DNA of 64,000 nt, from positions 21,719,089 to 21,783,088 of the forward strand of contig OZ020488.1 in assembly GCA_963971405.1 (NCBI GenBank), read 5' to 3'. The translations under genes were made by a program, and so were the position numbers. This document shows, piece by piece, positions 1-11,451 of this stretch (within the stretch, counting starts at the first letter, position 1; every line of letters starts with the position of its first letter). The DNA is from Psococerastis gibbosa. Its lineage: Eukaryota; Arthropoda; Insecta; Psocodea; Psocidae. A model generated the notes under the pieces. It was not told where the DNA came from, made no database searches, and saw nothing but the letters and a program-made list of their open reading frames with translations.

Positions 1-401
1 AGCAATATGAATATGCATTCCTTTGTAAGCTTTGCTGCTGTAAAACCCCACTGTTTAGCACTTATAGGTGGTTTTCCCCCCCCCCCCCCGGGGGGAGACC
101 CCCGGACCCCCCCTTTGGGTTGCAATGCAATGTTATTTCTATGCAATCTAAACCGTCGTTATGATAGCATTACGATTTAATCCGCATATCCGTAAAATAT
201 TATGCCAATGTTCGCACCAAAGCTAATTCCGCCTATAAATTGATGTTTGGTGTGCCTATGCTATCATATATATACTCAGTAACACCATTACTTCAAAAGA
301 ATACACTAGATACAATTGAATTCTCATGAAAAATTTTTTACACTGGATAGGATCACAGTTGCAGCAGCCACCCCCGAAAAAAAATCTTGGCTACGGGCTT
401 G
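1..401 (-). mobile_element. hAT-like MITE, family D (TIR CAAGCCCGTAGCC), cut by window start
   Basis: The right end at 390-401 reads ctacgggcttg, the inverse of the left end of the copy at 48870-49535. The two copies match along most of their length in opposite orientation, including the stretch about an isolated region that reads like tttatcggcg-type unique sequence near 200-330. A C-run/G-run junction at 77-95 and a module containing gtaaaaccccactgtttagc at 40-60 are shared with other families. The left end lies outside the window, so no target duplication can be checked. No coding capacity is seen. The assignment to hAT is inferred from the better copy at 30215-30403. Confidence 0.75.
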
Positions 402-1863
402 TGGCCTTGTCTGCACGGCCTTGTATAATTTGCACAAATGTAGTACTATAACTGCTAAGGTTTGATCTTCAGGAAAAATTTGCCGCCCCCAAAAATTGGT
501 CGCCCTGGGCTACAGCTCATTTAGCTCATATGTAAATAGGGGCCTGATAGTATGATCTTATTCTTATGATGCATAATTTATGCCATCCCATATGTCATTT
601 AGCTTGTGTGTGGAAGAATAATGTAAACAGAGAGCAGCAGAATGCAGATATACAGTATGTAGGCTGTGTATCATGTATTTAGGTATACGTGAACCTATTA
701 ATGTCAGTAGAAGATAGCAGGGTTTACCGATTTATTGGTGACATTGGCTACGTTGTCGGCTCTGTCAATCTCCTGCTTGTTAAGTTTATGGCACCGTCGC
801 AGACGTCCGCCCGCCCGTCTCCGCTACCGGCCCCTACGTTACATGCTAACAGTCGTACACTAATTTGCTCCCATTCAGTTTGTCTCTTAAGAGGAAGCAG
901 GCCATTACATTGGTCACCCCTGGATCACCCCAAAATCATGGATGGATACAGGGGGGGGGGGCAGGGGGGTAGCTATAAACAATAAGTAGCCTGGCTGTGA
1001 CATATGCAAGCATTGACAGTTCCTCAATTCCACCTAATATACGGTACTATTTTTTGTTTTTATATAATTTAAGGAATGGATCCGATTAAGCTCATCAGTC
1101 GCCTCTGCAAGTTAGTTTGCATTGCCTTATGATAGCCTTGCAGTTCTCGTGGAGCGGCTGCCGTCAGGGAAAATTATAAAATATTTTATAATAGTCACCG
1201 GGCCAAATGCCAGCACTCTTTCATGAATGAAGGCAGCCAAAGGTGGTATCATAGCGAAACTCAGGCTTACACAACTAAGATGAATGCTCCGCTCATTTTG
1301 ACGTCCACTAATTGATCTCTGTACAAGTTTTCTCTCTCCTTGCACCTTTAAAAGAAATTTACATGTTTTCGGCACAATAGGATGGAATATTCATCAGTGT
1401 CAGTTGTCTTGATGGCTTGCTTCAGCTTCTGAACACTAGCATCCAAGCTCGCCTTGTGTGGGTTATAATTGTTCGCATACCATTCAAACTCGCTTTTATG
1501 CCCTCAAGGTTTTAAATGGTTCAGAGCAGTTGTGGGGGTAGGGGGGGACACATGGGCCACGTTACAAAAATTGAAAACTCCAACTGTTATTCAAACATCT
1601 CGTTAAATATAGCCTCATGCTCCGCATGGTCGTATCACGTCAAAAGAATAGGAAAGGACTTCGGGCTACCTCCATTGTTGTGATTTGGATTTGAGAAAGG
1701 CCGTTAGCCGTTAGCCGGTAGCAGTCCCTTTTACCAAGGGCCGTTCCCACTAACTTCCAAAGCACTTTCTGCGGGCAAACATTCAAAATGTAAACATATC
1801 AACTGCAATTGATAGGATTGAAATGAACTAAGCTAAAATTTTCAAGAAGGCCTATATACAATC
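402..1863. other. No gene seen; AT-rich intergenic DNA
   Basis: Short open frames here (for example 689-985 and 1127-1375) have no recognisable domain, biased composition or splice context. Around 935-970 a gatggatacaggggg-type piece resembles one end of MITE family A (see 4675-4844). Nothing else is supported. Confidence 0.5.
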
Positions 1864-2010
1864 CAGAGACGTAAAGTTTTAGAATGATGGCGGGGGCAAA
1901 ACTAAGTAGACCTTATGACGTCATCAGGCAGGATAAATTGAAATTATAAGAGCAAAATAGTAGGGTTTATTTTAATAGTAGTAAAGTATAGCTGTAGATT
2001 TTACAAAGCT
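1864..2010 (-). repeat. Truncated copy of MITE family G
   Basis: From cagagacgtaaagtttta onward this is the inverse of the right half of the element at 12055-12342, including gatggcgggggcaaaa and the palindrome-containing tatgacgtcatcaggcagg. The other half and its TIR are missing, so this is an old truncated insertion. Confidence 0.75.
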
Positions 2011-2387
2011 AATAATTGTATTAAAATCGATTGGAAGGCATGCATAAATTACTATCTATAAGATCAAGTGATCGCCGGTCTCTGAGGGTCACATTCGTAA
2101 CTGGAAGGATATTTTCCTGGAAGTAGGGTGGGTACGACCCTAAGTTAACGTATGGGACCCCCAAGCAGTGGCGCCAACGTGGCAATTTGTAATATTTGTG
2201 TTCTTTGTTAAACACCCTAACTTCAAGAGAAGGGGATGAGCACCCCCTAAATATTTTTTCTTGATCTTAATTTAATAAAATTCCCGACTGACTTTTTAGG
2301 TTCTCCAGAGTTTCCCCGCAGCAATAGCGTACGAAAATAAATTTTAATGATAAACGTGTGACAAATATTTTAACATAGGCCTAATGC

Positions 2388-2575
2388 CAGGGACGGAGCA
2401 GACCATTTTTGGGGAAGGGGGGTAGTTGTGGGTTAAAATCAAATAAACTTATGTAAGATAGTATCGTTTAAATTACAACTTAAAAAATTAACTTACAACA
2501 GTTACCAGACTTACTAAATTTTGGGGGGGGGGGGGAACAGCTACCCCCCTCCCCCTGCCCCTGTATCCGTCCTTG
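2388..2575 (+). mobile_element. hAT-like MITE, family A (TIR CAGGGACGG)
   Basis: The left end is cagggacggagcag and the right end ctgtatccgtccttg, which are imperfect inverted repeats. Between them lie the family A core (agttgtgggttaaaatcaaa, acttacaacagttaccagac) and a G-run followed by C-runs. Flanking 8-mers cctaatgc and cctataca agree only in the first four bases, so the target duplication is decayed. It is non-coding and needs a transposase in trans. Confidence 0.8.
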
Positions 2576-3739
2576 CCTATACAGCATCTAGCCTACACTC
2601 GTTCAAAAATTCAAAAAAAAGTTTGTCACTATCTAACAGATTATGTTAAATATTACCATCTAAAACTCATGCTCTTATGAAAAATGGTACGCTAATCAAA
2701 CCAACGTATCAGACTCTTCAAAATACGATACCGTGTTATAGGACACACTCCTAAGTAAAATAGTTTTGTTTCGAAACACCTGCGAAATTCTTCCCAAGTA
2801 AGTTCCTAGTAATGAGGAAATAAAATTGTATATAACGGATAATACTGCATTGCCTGTTCGCTGTTATACTACACAATGTTAGTATTGGGCATACATTTAG
2901 AATTTTATCAATAAATAAATAAATAAATATATATATATATATTTCTGTTAAATTATACAATAGAAGTAATTGACAAGAATGTTTAAAGAAAAATCGTCAA
3001 AATATCGCCAAAATCAGGTAGTTCTGTCATTATCATTGTGCTAGTGCCCCAGTGACAGTGTAGAATGCTTTCTCTAAGAAATTGTTTCTATGCAATTCAG
3101 GGAAGTTAGAAGCATTTCTCGCCGCTCTCAGTTCAATCGGGAGTTTTCTAAGGTAGACGAAACCTTGTAGTATAGGATCCAGTCACTCACACTTGGCTGT
3201 CCGTCGCGCTGGCCTTACAAGGTCTCCTCGTTGCCTCGTGTTGTAGGTGTGGGTGGCCCCGCTCTGTTTAAATGTCCCCCTCACCTCAGGCTTGCCATTA
3301 TAATAAAATTGATCGAAATCGAATTGGAAAGACTAAACAATGCAAATGCATGGTCGCTGTTTGATTCCGCGATGAAATTGTTTTTTTTTTTCTTTAATAT
3401 TCATAACGTTAATTGGAACATAGAAAAAAGTGGTGTTTAAATATTGCGGTCCGGAGGGAGGGGTTGGGGTCCCCCAGGTCGTCCCTCATCCCGATTTGCA
3501 TATGGTTGAGAGCGTTTGCGAAGGGGGAGGGGGAGGGTGAAATTGGAATTTTTTCCAGAGCTTGTATCTCTCACATGGTGATTGACAAGGCCCGTGAGGG
3601 ATGGCCCCATGAGTGCCAGTGACATCGACACTCATTTTTCAAATTTTTTCCGATGAAACTAATATCCCTCTCCATATGGGAAATTACAATATACGGAAAA
3701 TTGAAAATTTCTTTCCGGTAGCCCATATATTATTTAGAG
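2576..3739. other. No gene seen; AT-rich spacer with microsatellite
   Basis: Contains an AATA microsatellite at 2910-2928 running into AT dinucleotides to 2942. Open frames at 3231-3440 and 3413-3622 overlap each other and show no domain. A short G/C-rich patch at 3445-3540 has no recognised identity. Confidence 0.5.
2910..2942. repeat. AATA/AT microsatellite
   Basis: About four AATA units followed by eight AT units, read directly from the sequence. Confidence 0.9.
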
Positions 3740-4022
3740 CAGTCGTTCTCAACTAGTGACGGTCTGCGGACCACTCAGGCCGACGGTGTGTCGCTGCAGA
3801 CCTCCCCTTACATCTATTATTTCTATTTTTTTTTTTAGAATTCTAAGCCTTTCAAAGATATCACCGATAATCAGATTACAGTATGATTTTAATGTACGAC
3901 AAAGTTAATGTGAAACTTGGGCACACATGTTTTTTACAAGTTGTTGTATTCTCGACTTAATGTTCCAGTTAATAGCAACTCTTAAGTCAATTTGCCAGGG
4001 TCTCACCGATTAGGAACCACTG
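3740..4022 (+). mobile_element. hAT-like MITE with CAGTSGTTCTCAA ends
   Basis: The left end cagtcgttctcaactagtga and right end taggaaccactg are inverted repeats of the cagtggttctcaa type seen in many animal hAT elements. The flanks atttagag and atttagat match at 7 of 8 bases, the 8-bp duplication expected for hAT. The 283-bp interior is non-coding and contains ggtctgcggaccactc near the left end. Confidence 0.8.
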
Positions 4023-4067
4023 ATTTAGATGAAGATAGCCCTTATCTATATTCGAAACTACTCTAAG

Positions 4068-4447
4068 GCGCCCATTCCATTGACCGGCTAGGGCTATTTC
4101 CAAATCGGTGACGTGGTAGCAGACACTCAAGACTTAGGTAGCGTCTCCACCGACCTCGCATTGCAGATTGCAAGTGACATTGACAGAAATGTTTGTCTTT
4201 CTTTTTATAGAAATCTATTAAAATGTTTGTAATTAACATATCCCATGAAGCCATTTTTTAATTTTAGTTTGTTTGTTTGTGATTTTATTGTATGATCATT
4301 GATCAATTTTAACTATGGCATAGAGGAAAATAAACATTTCCGTCAATTCTGCAATGCGAGTTCGGTGGAAACGCCACCTAAGTCTTGAGTGTCTGCTACC
4401 ACGTCACCGTTTTGGAAATAGCCCTAGCCGGTCAATGGAATGGGCAC
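4068..4447. mobile_element. Fold-back element with about 130-bp inverted repeats
   Basis: The left arm (gcgcccattccattgaccgg onward, to about 4195) is repeated inverted in the right arm (about 4325-4447), covering the ctagggctatttcc, gtggtagcagacactcaaga and cgcattgcag stretches. The loop is about 130 bp. The 5-mer CTAAG flanks the element directly on both sides (4063-4067 and 4448-4452), suggesting a 5-bp target duplication. The 63-codon open frame on the - strand crosses an arm and is not a gene. The superfamily is not assigned. Confidence 0.85.
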
Positions 4448-4674
4448 CTAAGGAGTTTTTAAACCAAATTTGGCAGTTATGTAGATACCCCAAAATGGCA
4501 GCCCTTAAAAAATAACCAAGTGTTATTAGACATTCCGGTATAAAGTATAGTCTATGTTAGCTACTTTAGATTAGATAGGGGTGTTTCAGGTGAGTGCGGA
4601 GTGGTGGAAATTTTTAACCCTTACATTGTAATCAGTGCCAAAAATGCAGGCCTTTGTCGGACTAGGCGCAGAAT

Positions 4675-4844
4675 CAGGGACGGATCCAGCCCATTTGGGG
4701 GGGGGGGATAGTTGTGGGTCAAAATAGGAAAAACATGTGTAGTATTAAATCAAAGCGTAATCAATTAACTTACAATAGATTTAACAAATTTTGGGGGGGG
4801 GGGGGGCTACCCCTCCTGCCCCCCCTCTCCCGTATCCGTCCATG
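4675..4844 (+). mobile_element. hAT-like MITE, family A, with perfect 8-bp TSD
   Basis: TIRs are cagggacggatccag and its inverse ending in gtatccgtccatg. The octamer CGCAGAAT is present on both sides (4667-4674 and 4845-4852), a perfect 8-bp duplication, which supports membership of the hAT superfamily. The interior carries ttgtgggtcaaaatagg and a G-run/C-run pair. At 170 bp it is one of the best reference copies in the window. Confidence 0.9.
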
Positions 4845-4903
4845 CGCAGAATACGGATTTGTTGGGAACTAGCAAACGAGTTACAGGAAAATGTGTCCAG
4901 CGA

Positions 4904-5047
4904 GCCTATTATGGGGATTATTGTTAAACTTAACCTGGGATTAAAAATTTAAACAATATAATTTTACCATGGAAAGCGCTATTCAAAATTGGTTTGTTTA
5001 CATTTTTGACCCCAGAGGTAAGTTAATGCTAATCGCCATAATCGGCC
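4904..5047. mobile_element. Palindromic MITE, family E
   Basis: Nearly the whole element is an imperfect inverted repeat: acctgggattaaaaat pairs with atttttgaccccagaggt, and cctattatggggattat pairs with ataatcgccataatcgg. The core reads ggaaagcgctattcaaaatt. Related copies lie at 6081-6189, 28223-28360 and 38313-38459. It is non-coding and no clear target duplication was found. Confidence 0.75.
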
Positions 5048-5049
5048 CA

Positions 5050-6080
5050 CTGCTCAGGAACAATAGCCGACGTTTAAAGGCATATATAAAAGGAGGCAAC
5101 AGCTCTTTAGAGCTTCGGCTAGCAGTGCCGGCAACCGCCACACCGACGTAATGTTACCTAATTTTAATTCTATGGACAATGAATCAGGGAAATGTAAAAT
5201 AATGACAGTCAGAACTTTGTGCTAGCTTCCCTTTATCTGTTTAACTGAAGAAGATTAGAGTATTGCATGCCGCACACTCTGTTTTGTTCTGTCCAATGAC
5301 GACTAATGCCGAAATGCCATGTCACGGTGACTGCCTACTATTGATTCAAATCCAAGATGGCGGTGGCTGTATGAAATGTCACCCTGATGGTAGCAAGCCT
5401 GCACGCTCTACCGCCTCCGCTTGGTACACTCGAGCTCGGATTCGGAGCTTTACTAGGCATACGGTAGGCAGGCATACTATAAAAGTAACTTTCCGGCAAC
5501 CAAGTTCCATATTTGCTCGGCTCCACTGCTTTAAAAAAAAATATTATAGTTAGAAATTTTCCACTCCTCTGGAATTCAACGTGTTCCAGTGATTCATTAG
5601 CTAATTGCTAAGTTAGTAATCAATTGCTGACTGCGGATTTATAATAACTTTGATTGGTACTAAAATCCTCAACATCTACATGCAAGACTGTAATTTTGAG
5701 ATACCGTAATTTATAAATATTTAAGAAAGAAAGAAACACTTTTGCGTATAAAAACACCGTTGTAATCAATGTTACGATGGCGGATCCACCAATTAACGAC
5801 ACAAAAAATTTATTTAACTAATTAATATAACTCATGTCCCCATTATTGGGCCTACTGCCTATTTGCTTACTTATACGTTAATAACAAGGAAAACTTTGTG
5901 ATTATCAATTTTACCAATAAATAGACTATTGATTGATGAGGCAACGTCCTATAGGTCAGGACATTACATCCGAAATAGGTTATCAAGAAATACCTGAATG
6001 CTGTTATTTTGGATAGCCAATAAGATTTGGAAAGGGTGAGATTTTTGAATTGGAGATGTCAAGATTTCTGAGACACAAGA
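5050..6080. other. No gene seen; contains a YY1-like motif
   Basis: An open frame at 5263-5553 (96 codons) has no recognised domain and no family member elsewhere in the window. At 5352-5366 tccaagatggcggtgg matches the YY1-type core motif found in many animal promoters, in a GC-richer patch (5270-5500). Without transcript data this is only a hint of a promoter. Confidence 0.3.
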
Positions 6081-6189
6081 TAATTTTATAATGGAAAGTG
6101 CTATTCAACATTTGTTTGTTTACATTTTTAATACCAGGGTATTATTTAAACCCCGGTATTATAATCGCCATGATCAGCCTGCTCAGGAT
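6081..6189. repeat. Partial copy of palindromic MITE family E
   Basis: Shares the core atggaaagtgctattcaa, the tttgtttacatttttaa arm and the tataatcgccatgatc end with the copy at 4904-5047. The left arm is lost. Confidence 0.65.
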
Positions 6190-7120
6190 CCCAAACTGTG
6201 TTTTATTTTACAAAATGTCTCTCTGTCTATATTACGATTTGTGGTCATTTAGCATGTAACATGTTTTGTAAACATTATTACTCTCTGCTATTGTAAAGAA
6301 AACGTACTAGAACGCTTTCCCCTAAATTCTAATAGTTTGGTTGTGGGGGGCAAAATAAAAAAAAGGGTAAAAATGACTGATGCATCTCAACTTCAGGAAT
6401 GACTTAAGAGTTAAATAACCGAAAGAAAATTTTTGGAAAAATTATATGTATCCTTGTCAATCTTAATTTAATCTAATTGATAAATACGAAGCATATACGG
6501 GTTCACTCGTAGCAGATAATTTAATTTTTAAACCAACAACAATGAAGCACTCGACTCATCGTGAACGAAAGATGTAATTTTCAGTACTAGTTTAGTTCTT
6601 GTTTTCCGATTTCTGCTTTGCTATTAGAGTACACGCTTACAATATGGATGTAAAAACGCTTATAAATAAATTGTAACTATAGCTAGGCAGTTAAGGTCAA
6701 TTAAACAAGAAAATCACATTAATGCTATCTCCACCAATACGACTTATACGAGTACGTCTTTGCGTTGGCAAGCCTCTTAAAATGAAATGCAATCCTTAAT
6801 GTCTCGCATGACCAGAAGTTACAGTAGCGAGCTACTGTGGCTTCTGATTAAATACCTAAATCTCCAGTGATTTGTACCGTGATTTCAGCCAATGAATTTA
6901 TTGAAATCATTATCTCAGTTAATTGGCTTGAAAAATGAATTGATAAAAAAAGGACGGTAGTAGGTATGTCGGATATGATTTATAGTTTGCCAGGATACCC
7001 CACGGGAAGTTTTTCGTTACAGTACATATGTAGCCTATTTTGAAAGTTGAGAGGCTTTGTAATGCATAACATGCCATGGTTATGGTCATTGAAGATGTTT
7101 CGGCATGTAATGAAAATCTA
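6190..7120. other. No gene seen; short hairpin near 6812-6845
   Basis: AT-rich sequence without a supported gene. The segment agaagttacagtagcgagct followed by actgtggcttct folds into a short near-perfect hairpin of about 14 bp per arm. No precursor-like context was identified. Confidence 0.4.
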
Positions 7121-7121
7121 T

Positions 7122-7200
7122 GTAAAGTATCGCAGTGTAGTGGTATGGACTTGGACTTTCACCCCAAAGGTTGGCGGTTCGAGTCTCACTCAGACTGTAT
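7122..7200 (+). repeat. tRNA-derived SINE head
   Basis: The stretch gtagtggtatggacttggac resembles an A box region and ggttcgagtctc matches the B box of the RNA polymerase III promoter at a tRNA-like distance. The piece cttggactttcacccc is shared with the second copy at 48597-48670. The arms do not form a proper acceptor stem, so this is SINE-like and not a tRNA gene. Confidence 0.6.
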
Positions 7201-7711
7201 TCTTATAGTTTTTATCAAAAACAGAAACATAAGTTGCCAGAGGTACACAATGGCAACATACGGCTAGTTTATTTATATTTTGTTTGTAGTTTCAGCATAG
7301 CATTCATACGACAACTGTATACCTACCGTTTAAAAAAAAAAAAAATGGAAATAATTACTTAATGTAATTGCGCAACTAAACTGGTGATTTGCGGGTTTAC
7401 GACCGGGGTTGGGAGGGGTTAGTTTGGTATCTTGGGAGAGGTTAGTAGTGGAAGGAATAAAAATAGAAAATGTATCTTTGATATTGATCTTTGATATCTA
7501 CAGTATGTTAAATACAGTATTGTTTAAAGTTTTTGCTATAATACAAGAATATGGTAACATGACATGATGCGTTATTTGTTGTGCATCAATAAAATACTTG
7601 TAGCTTGTGATTGACCGCAGCGTCTGTATGACTTCATGTTGAAATGGTGGCTGTTTTTATGTTCCAATTATTTCAGTATACAATATTTTGTGATACTGGG
7701 TTACTGCCTAT

Positions 7712-7971
7712 CAGGCGCGGATCTACGGGCTATAGCCCCCCCCCCCCATTCGGTTCCTCAAAATGCGTAAAACCCCACTATTTCAGTCCTATTTTTCACC
7801 CCTGAGAGACCCCTGGACCCCCCTTGTGCTCGATTGTATTAATTACTTATAATATAGAACCCTTATTGCTCTGAAAATGCGTAAAACCCCCAATATTTCG
7901 GACCTACTTTTCAAAAAAATTTCGTATTTAATATTAGTCACCTCCTTGGTCTCATTCTAGATCCGCGCCTG
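7712..7971 (+). mobile_element. hAT-like MITE, family C (TIR CAGGCGCGGATCTA), perfect 8-bp TSD
   Basis: Ends caggcgcggatcta and tagatccgcgcctg are inverted repeats. CTGCCTAT flanks the element on both sides (7704-7711 and 7972-7979). The interior has a C-run at 7737-7748 and two copies of a module that begins aatgcgtaaaacccc (about 7764 and 7876), followed by pyrimidine-rich sequence and gagacccctggacccccc. A second, longer copy in opposite orientation is at 18257-18780. Confidence 0.9.
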
Positions 7972-8125
7972 CTGCCTATATTGTACAAAGATACAATTCA
8001 GCGGCATATAATCCGTATGTTGAGGTTGGCTGGTGCCATTCAAATTTTGTGTCGCATTGTATTGATGCCCTGCTGCTGTTCGTCTGATCTTCTATATGCC
8101 ATTTGTTTACAGTATACAGTAATTT

Positions 8126-8307
8126 GATGAATCAGTTGAATCCGGGATGATAGGCCGTGGTCATTCTGAAAGCGTACTTCCAAACGTTTCGTCAACATCT
8201 GCGGTTGATATCATCAGTAGAACTGTGTAGACTTCTAAGATTGCTGTATCTGGGAGGCTCAGCAGCATCTCAGAATCTTCTATCATCCCGGATTCTACTG
8301 ATTCATC
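8126..8307. mobile_element. Small fold-back element with 27-bp TIRs
   Basis: gatgaatcagttgaatccgg at the left end is answered by ccggattctactgattcatc at the right end. The interior (gcgtacttccaaacgtttc and following) recurs without the TIRs at about 46600-46740. The open frame at 8161-8379 is a translation of this repeat and not a host gene. Confidence 0.75.
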
Positions 8308-9454
8308 ACATGTGAAAGCCTTTGTAATTATATTATACAGTAATTCCTTTTCTGTAAATATTTCAAAATTTTTGCACATGTATGATATGCATAGTTTCAG
8401 TTTTTACTATTGCCATCTTAGGATTCAACTTTTACTGTCTCCGATATACGTAGAAGGTAACAAGACCAAAGATGTGGTTACATTTTTTTTAAAAGTTGCA
8501 ATATAAAATGACATGATGGGATGTTCAGAAATATAATTACGGGCGATGATACCCTTAATTAATGCCAATTAAACTGAAAATAGTGACATCGGCCTAGCGA
8601 TCGAAAAGATAGGAGTCACTAATAAGCAAAAGACAGATGAAGTGCAGCCAGAGTACTTGAAGAGGAAGAGGTTTTACGGCGGACAACCAGCAATTTGTGC
8701 CTGCACATGTCCTGTACGTTTGTATATCACGTAAACTTGAGGACACATGGACGTCCCTTTTTTCTTTAATTATACCAGTGGCCTAAAATGATTAAGTCGA
8801 AATATGTTTACGGTAGGAAGCCCAATGGGTGAGCACGTATTCTTTAAGGTACGGTATTACGGTAATGATATTTTTGCACAGGTAGTATTCATTGTACGGC
8901 GAGATGGCCGCATACCGTAAGAATTTCCTTTACAGCCACTTCAATTATTATATTGTTAAAAGCAGGCCCGTAACCAGGAATTTATTTCGGGGAGGGCTGC
9001 GACCCTATGGTAGAAAGAGTATAGTCTAAAAACTTCAGAGGGGGCTGAAGGTTCCTATTCCCTGCCTCTGGTTAAAAGTACTTTATGCGAAAATATATAT
9101 GTTCGGTAAAGCTGCCAAAATTCGAGAAGCACGGGGAGTTATAGCCGGTCGAATGGAAACTATTTCAGTGTAAATTCTAGCTACGATTTCAATAAATAAG
9201 TTAGTCAAGTTTACCACCTATCATGTAGAATGGATAAGAGGCGGGTGGCTCCACTTTTTAATAGCAACTTATAGCCTCCAACAAGAAATACAGTACAGCC
9301 AGAAAAATTCTCTCATATCGTAATATAAATCAAATGCTGCTCTTTGCTAATTTATAGGATGGCCAGAAGATCATAATTATCATACTGTATATCCTATATA
9401 TTATTATAATATATGCTATATAGACGGAACAAAAGCTTAACATCACTTAAACGA
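8308..9454. other. No gene seen; includes family D-like fragment
   Basis: Ordinary AT-rich DNA. At 8963-9076 caggcccgtaaccaggaatt, a short G-run and ccctgcctctggtt look like a small diverged member of the CCCGTAGCCAGG group. No exon signals were recognised. Confidence 0.5.
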
Positions 9455-9605
9455 AAACAATGCTGGCCTGGGGCCAATATCAACTGCGATGGCCAGGTGG
9501 TAACGTGCTTGCACTTGTGCGAGTCTTACACGCCATGCAATCGGAGACGTGTCGTACTCATCACGAGTATTAACCTACAGAGGCGACTGAAGAGGTCAAT
9601 TAAAT
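9455..9605 (+). repeat. Dispersed repeat, also near 40780-40880
   Basis: The part gtgcttgcacttgtgcgag through gcgactgaagagg is similar, with many differences, to 40790-40880 (tcgtgcttgtactgctctct, ggcggctgaagaag). A shorter similarity lies near 56600-56650. It looks like an old interspersed repeat of unknown class. Confidence 0.45.
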
Positions 9606-9619
9606 TGTTTGTATGCAAT

Positions 9620-10698
9620 TAATCTTTTTTAAAAAAAAAGAGGTATATTGAAGACAGACGTTATAGAAACCCTATACGCTCTAATTTATACATCGTATTG
9701 TATATGGCTCTATGCTATAGTCTGTAAGTACCTACTGCACAAAGCTTGAACTTCGTACACTCTGCGGTATACGGTACCTCCTATACCGTACGCCAAGTTT
9801 TGGAAGGATAACCTGTCCGTAACATTTTATCTTAAAATATGACTTTATTTTACGGTCTGCTGGTACTATTTCTTGTATTCTTATCGGAGGAACATTCATT
9901 TGGGGTAAGTCTTGGTTCCAGTGAATGAAATTGTGGGTATTTGCTAACGCGCAGGTTTTCATGAAAATTGACCGGCCTAATGGTCGGGTTTGACGGTTTA
10001 TTCCACTATTTACCTAATAAGGTATAAAACAAGCCGTCTTATTGTTAAAAAAAAATATCTCACAGTAAATTAGCATAGATAGGCGTATTATTCATGCAAA
10101 AAATATTTTTTTTTTTAAATCCAGCATTGAACTATTTTTTTTTTCTATGGTAGACCCAGTGAACTTATTACCACCTATAATTGGATATTTATTGAGTATA
10201 CAATACTTCCCGGTTCAACAAGTTTGAACTTTGTTTACTTATTTGAGATGTTTACTATACTTTCAATGTCGATAATATTTCTAACAATAAAAATGTTCAC
10301 GTACATACTATATTATTTACATGTTTGTTTTGGTAGCATCCCCAGGACACCCCTCCGAAGTCCAAAGTTTTATCACAATCAGATCAATGTATTCGGACAA
10401 ACAAACCGACATAAGTCATAACATTGGATCGATTGACCAGTTTACGAAACTTACTTTTCACTTCTTTTCATCGTATGAGTGCTCCACCATTTATTCTTAT
10501 GCCTTAATGCTATCCATATATAATTTATAACTATCATACATGAATATCTATTGTATATTGTTACTTGATATCTGTGTCTTTCAATTAACGAACGAACGAA
10601 TTTATTCAGTCCGCATTGCAAATTTTAACTCTTGTGCGGGTGTTTCCTCGGTGACTTCGGCTTGTGATGGAAACAAAACAACATTCATAAACAAAGTA

Positions 10699-10700
<2 letters not shown>
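9620..10700. other. No gene seen
   Basis: AT-rich sequence with several short overlapping open frames (9732-9962, 10224-10421, 10321-10530) that share no domain or composition typical of protein. No repeat family from elsewhere in the window was recognised. Confidence 0.45.

Positions 10701-10787
<87 letters not shown>
10701..10787. repeat. (CAT)29 trinucleotide microsatellite
   Basis: Twenty-nine uninterrupted CAT units, followed by AAC-type units at about 10800-10820. Open frames crossing it encode only poly-Ile, poly-Met or poly-Asp tracts and are artefacts of the repeat. Confidence 0.97.
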
Positions 10788-11451
10788 AAACATTAAAAAT
10801 AACAACAACAACAATAACAAAAGTTGTCCGCGTGTGATAGGTCATTCCACGTCTTATTAAGTTATTCAACACGTCCTCTGGTACTAGTCGTACTCTTCTG
10901 AGATCGATCTTAATCTAGTTTCCTTATCTCATCCTTGGGTTACCTCTTTTTCAGCTCAAAAAGCTCACATCATAATTTTGCAAGAATTACACGAGGAAAC
11001 CTGCGACTGAATTTGACTTTATCGAAAATCCCCAAGAAGTGGCAGCACTAATTCAGAAAGTAGGAGTAGAAGTTTCCATTAACACTGCCAAAATTCTGCT
11101 GATTCCAAGTAACATTCGTCTAAAAATGATATCTCACAGTTAAATCCCCAAGGAGTCGTTGCTGAACCATAGAAAATAGAGAAGAAGTTGTGGTGAGGAG
11201 TTGTCAGCAGTCGGAGCTGATGATTTACCCTTGGGTTTGGAGCCTCCCCCTTCATGTAGCTCTGTAACCGAATTCTCCGACTTACCTTTACTTCCATCTT
11301 CTACACACAAATTAAGCACCCTCGGTTTTCAGTGCCCTTTGCTCAGGGCGTGGGAACCAGTGCCGTAGCCTCTAGCCAAGAACCTATCTAATGGGATGGG
11401 TCAAACTGCAGGCTCGTATTCAAGGGAGTGCTCTAAGGGCTACAGCAATCC

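Noticed and set aside
10540-10872. Open frames of 72-106 codons with poly-Ile, poly-Met or poly-Asp
   Set aside because: They are translations of the (CAT)29 microsatellite in different frames.
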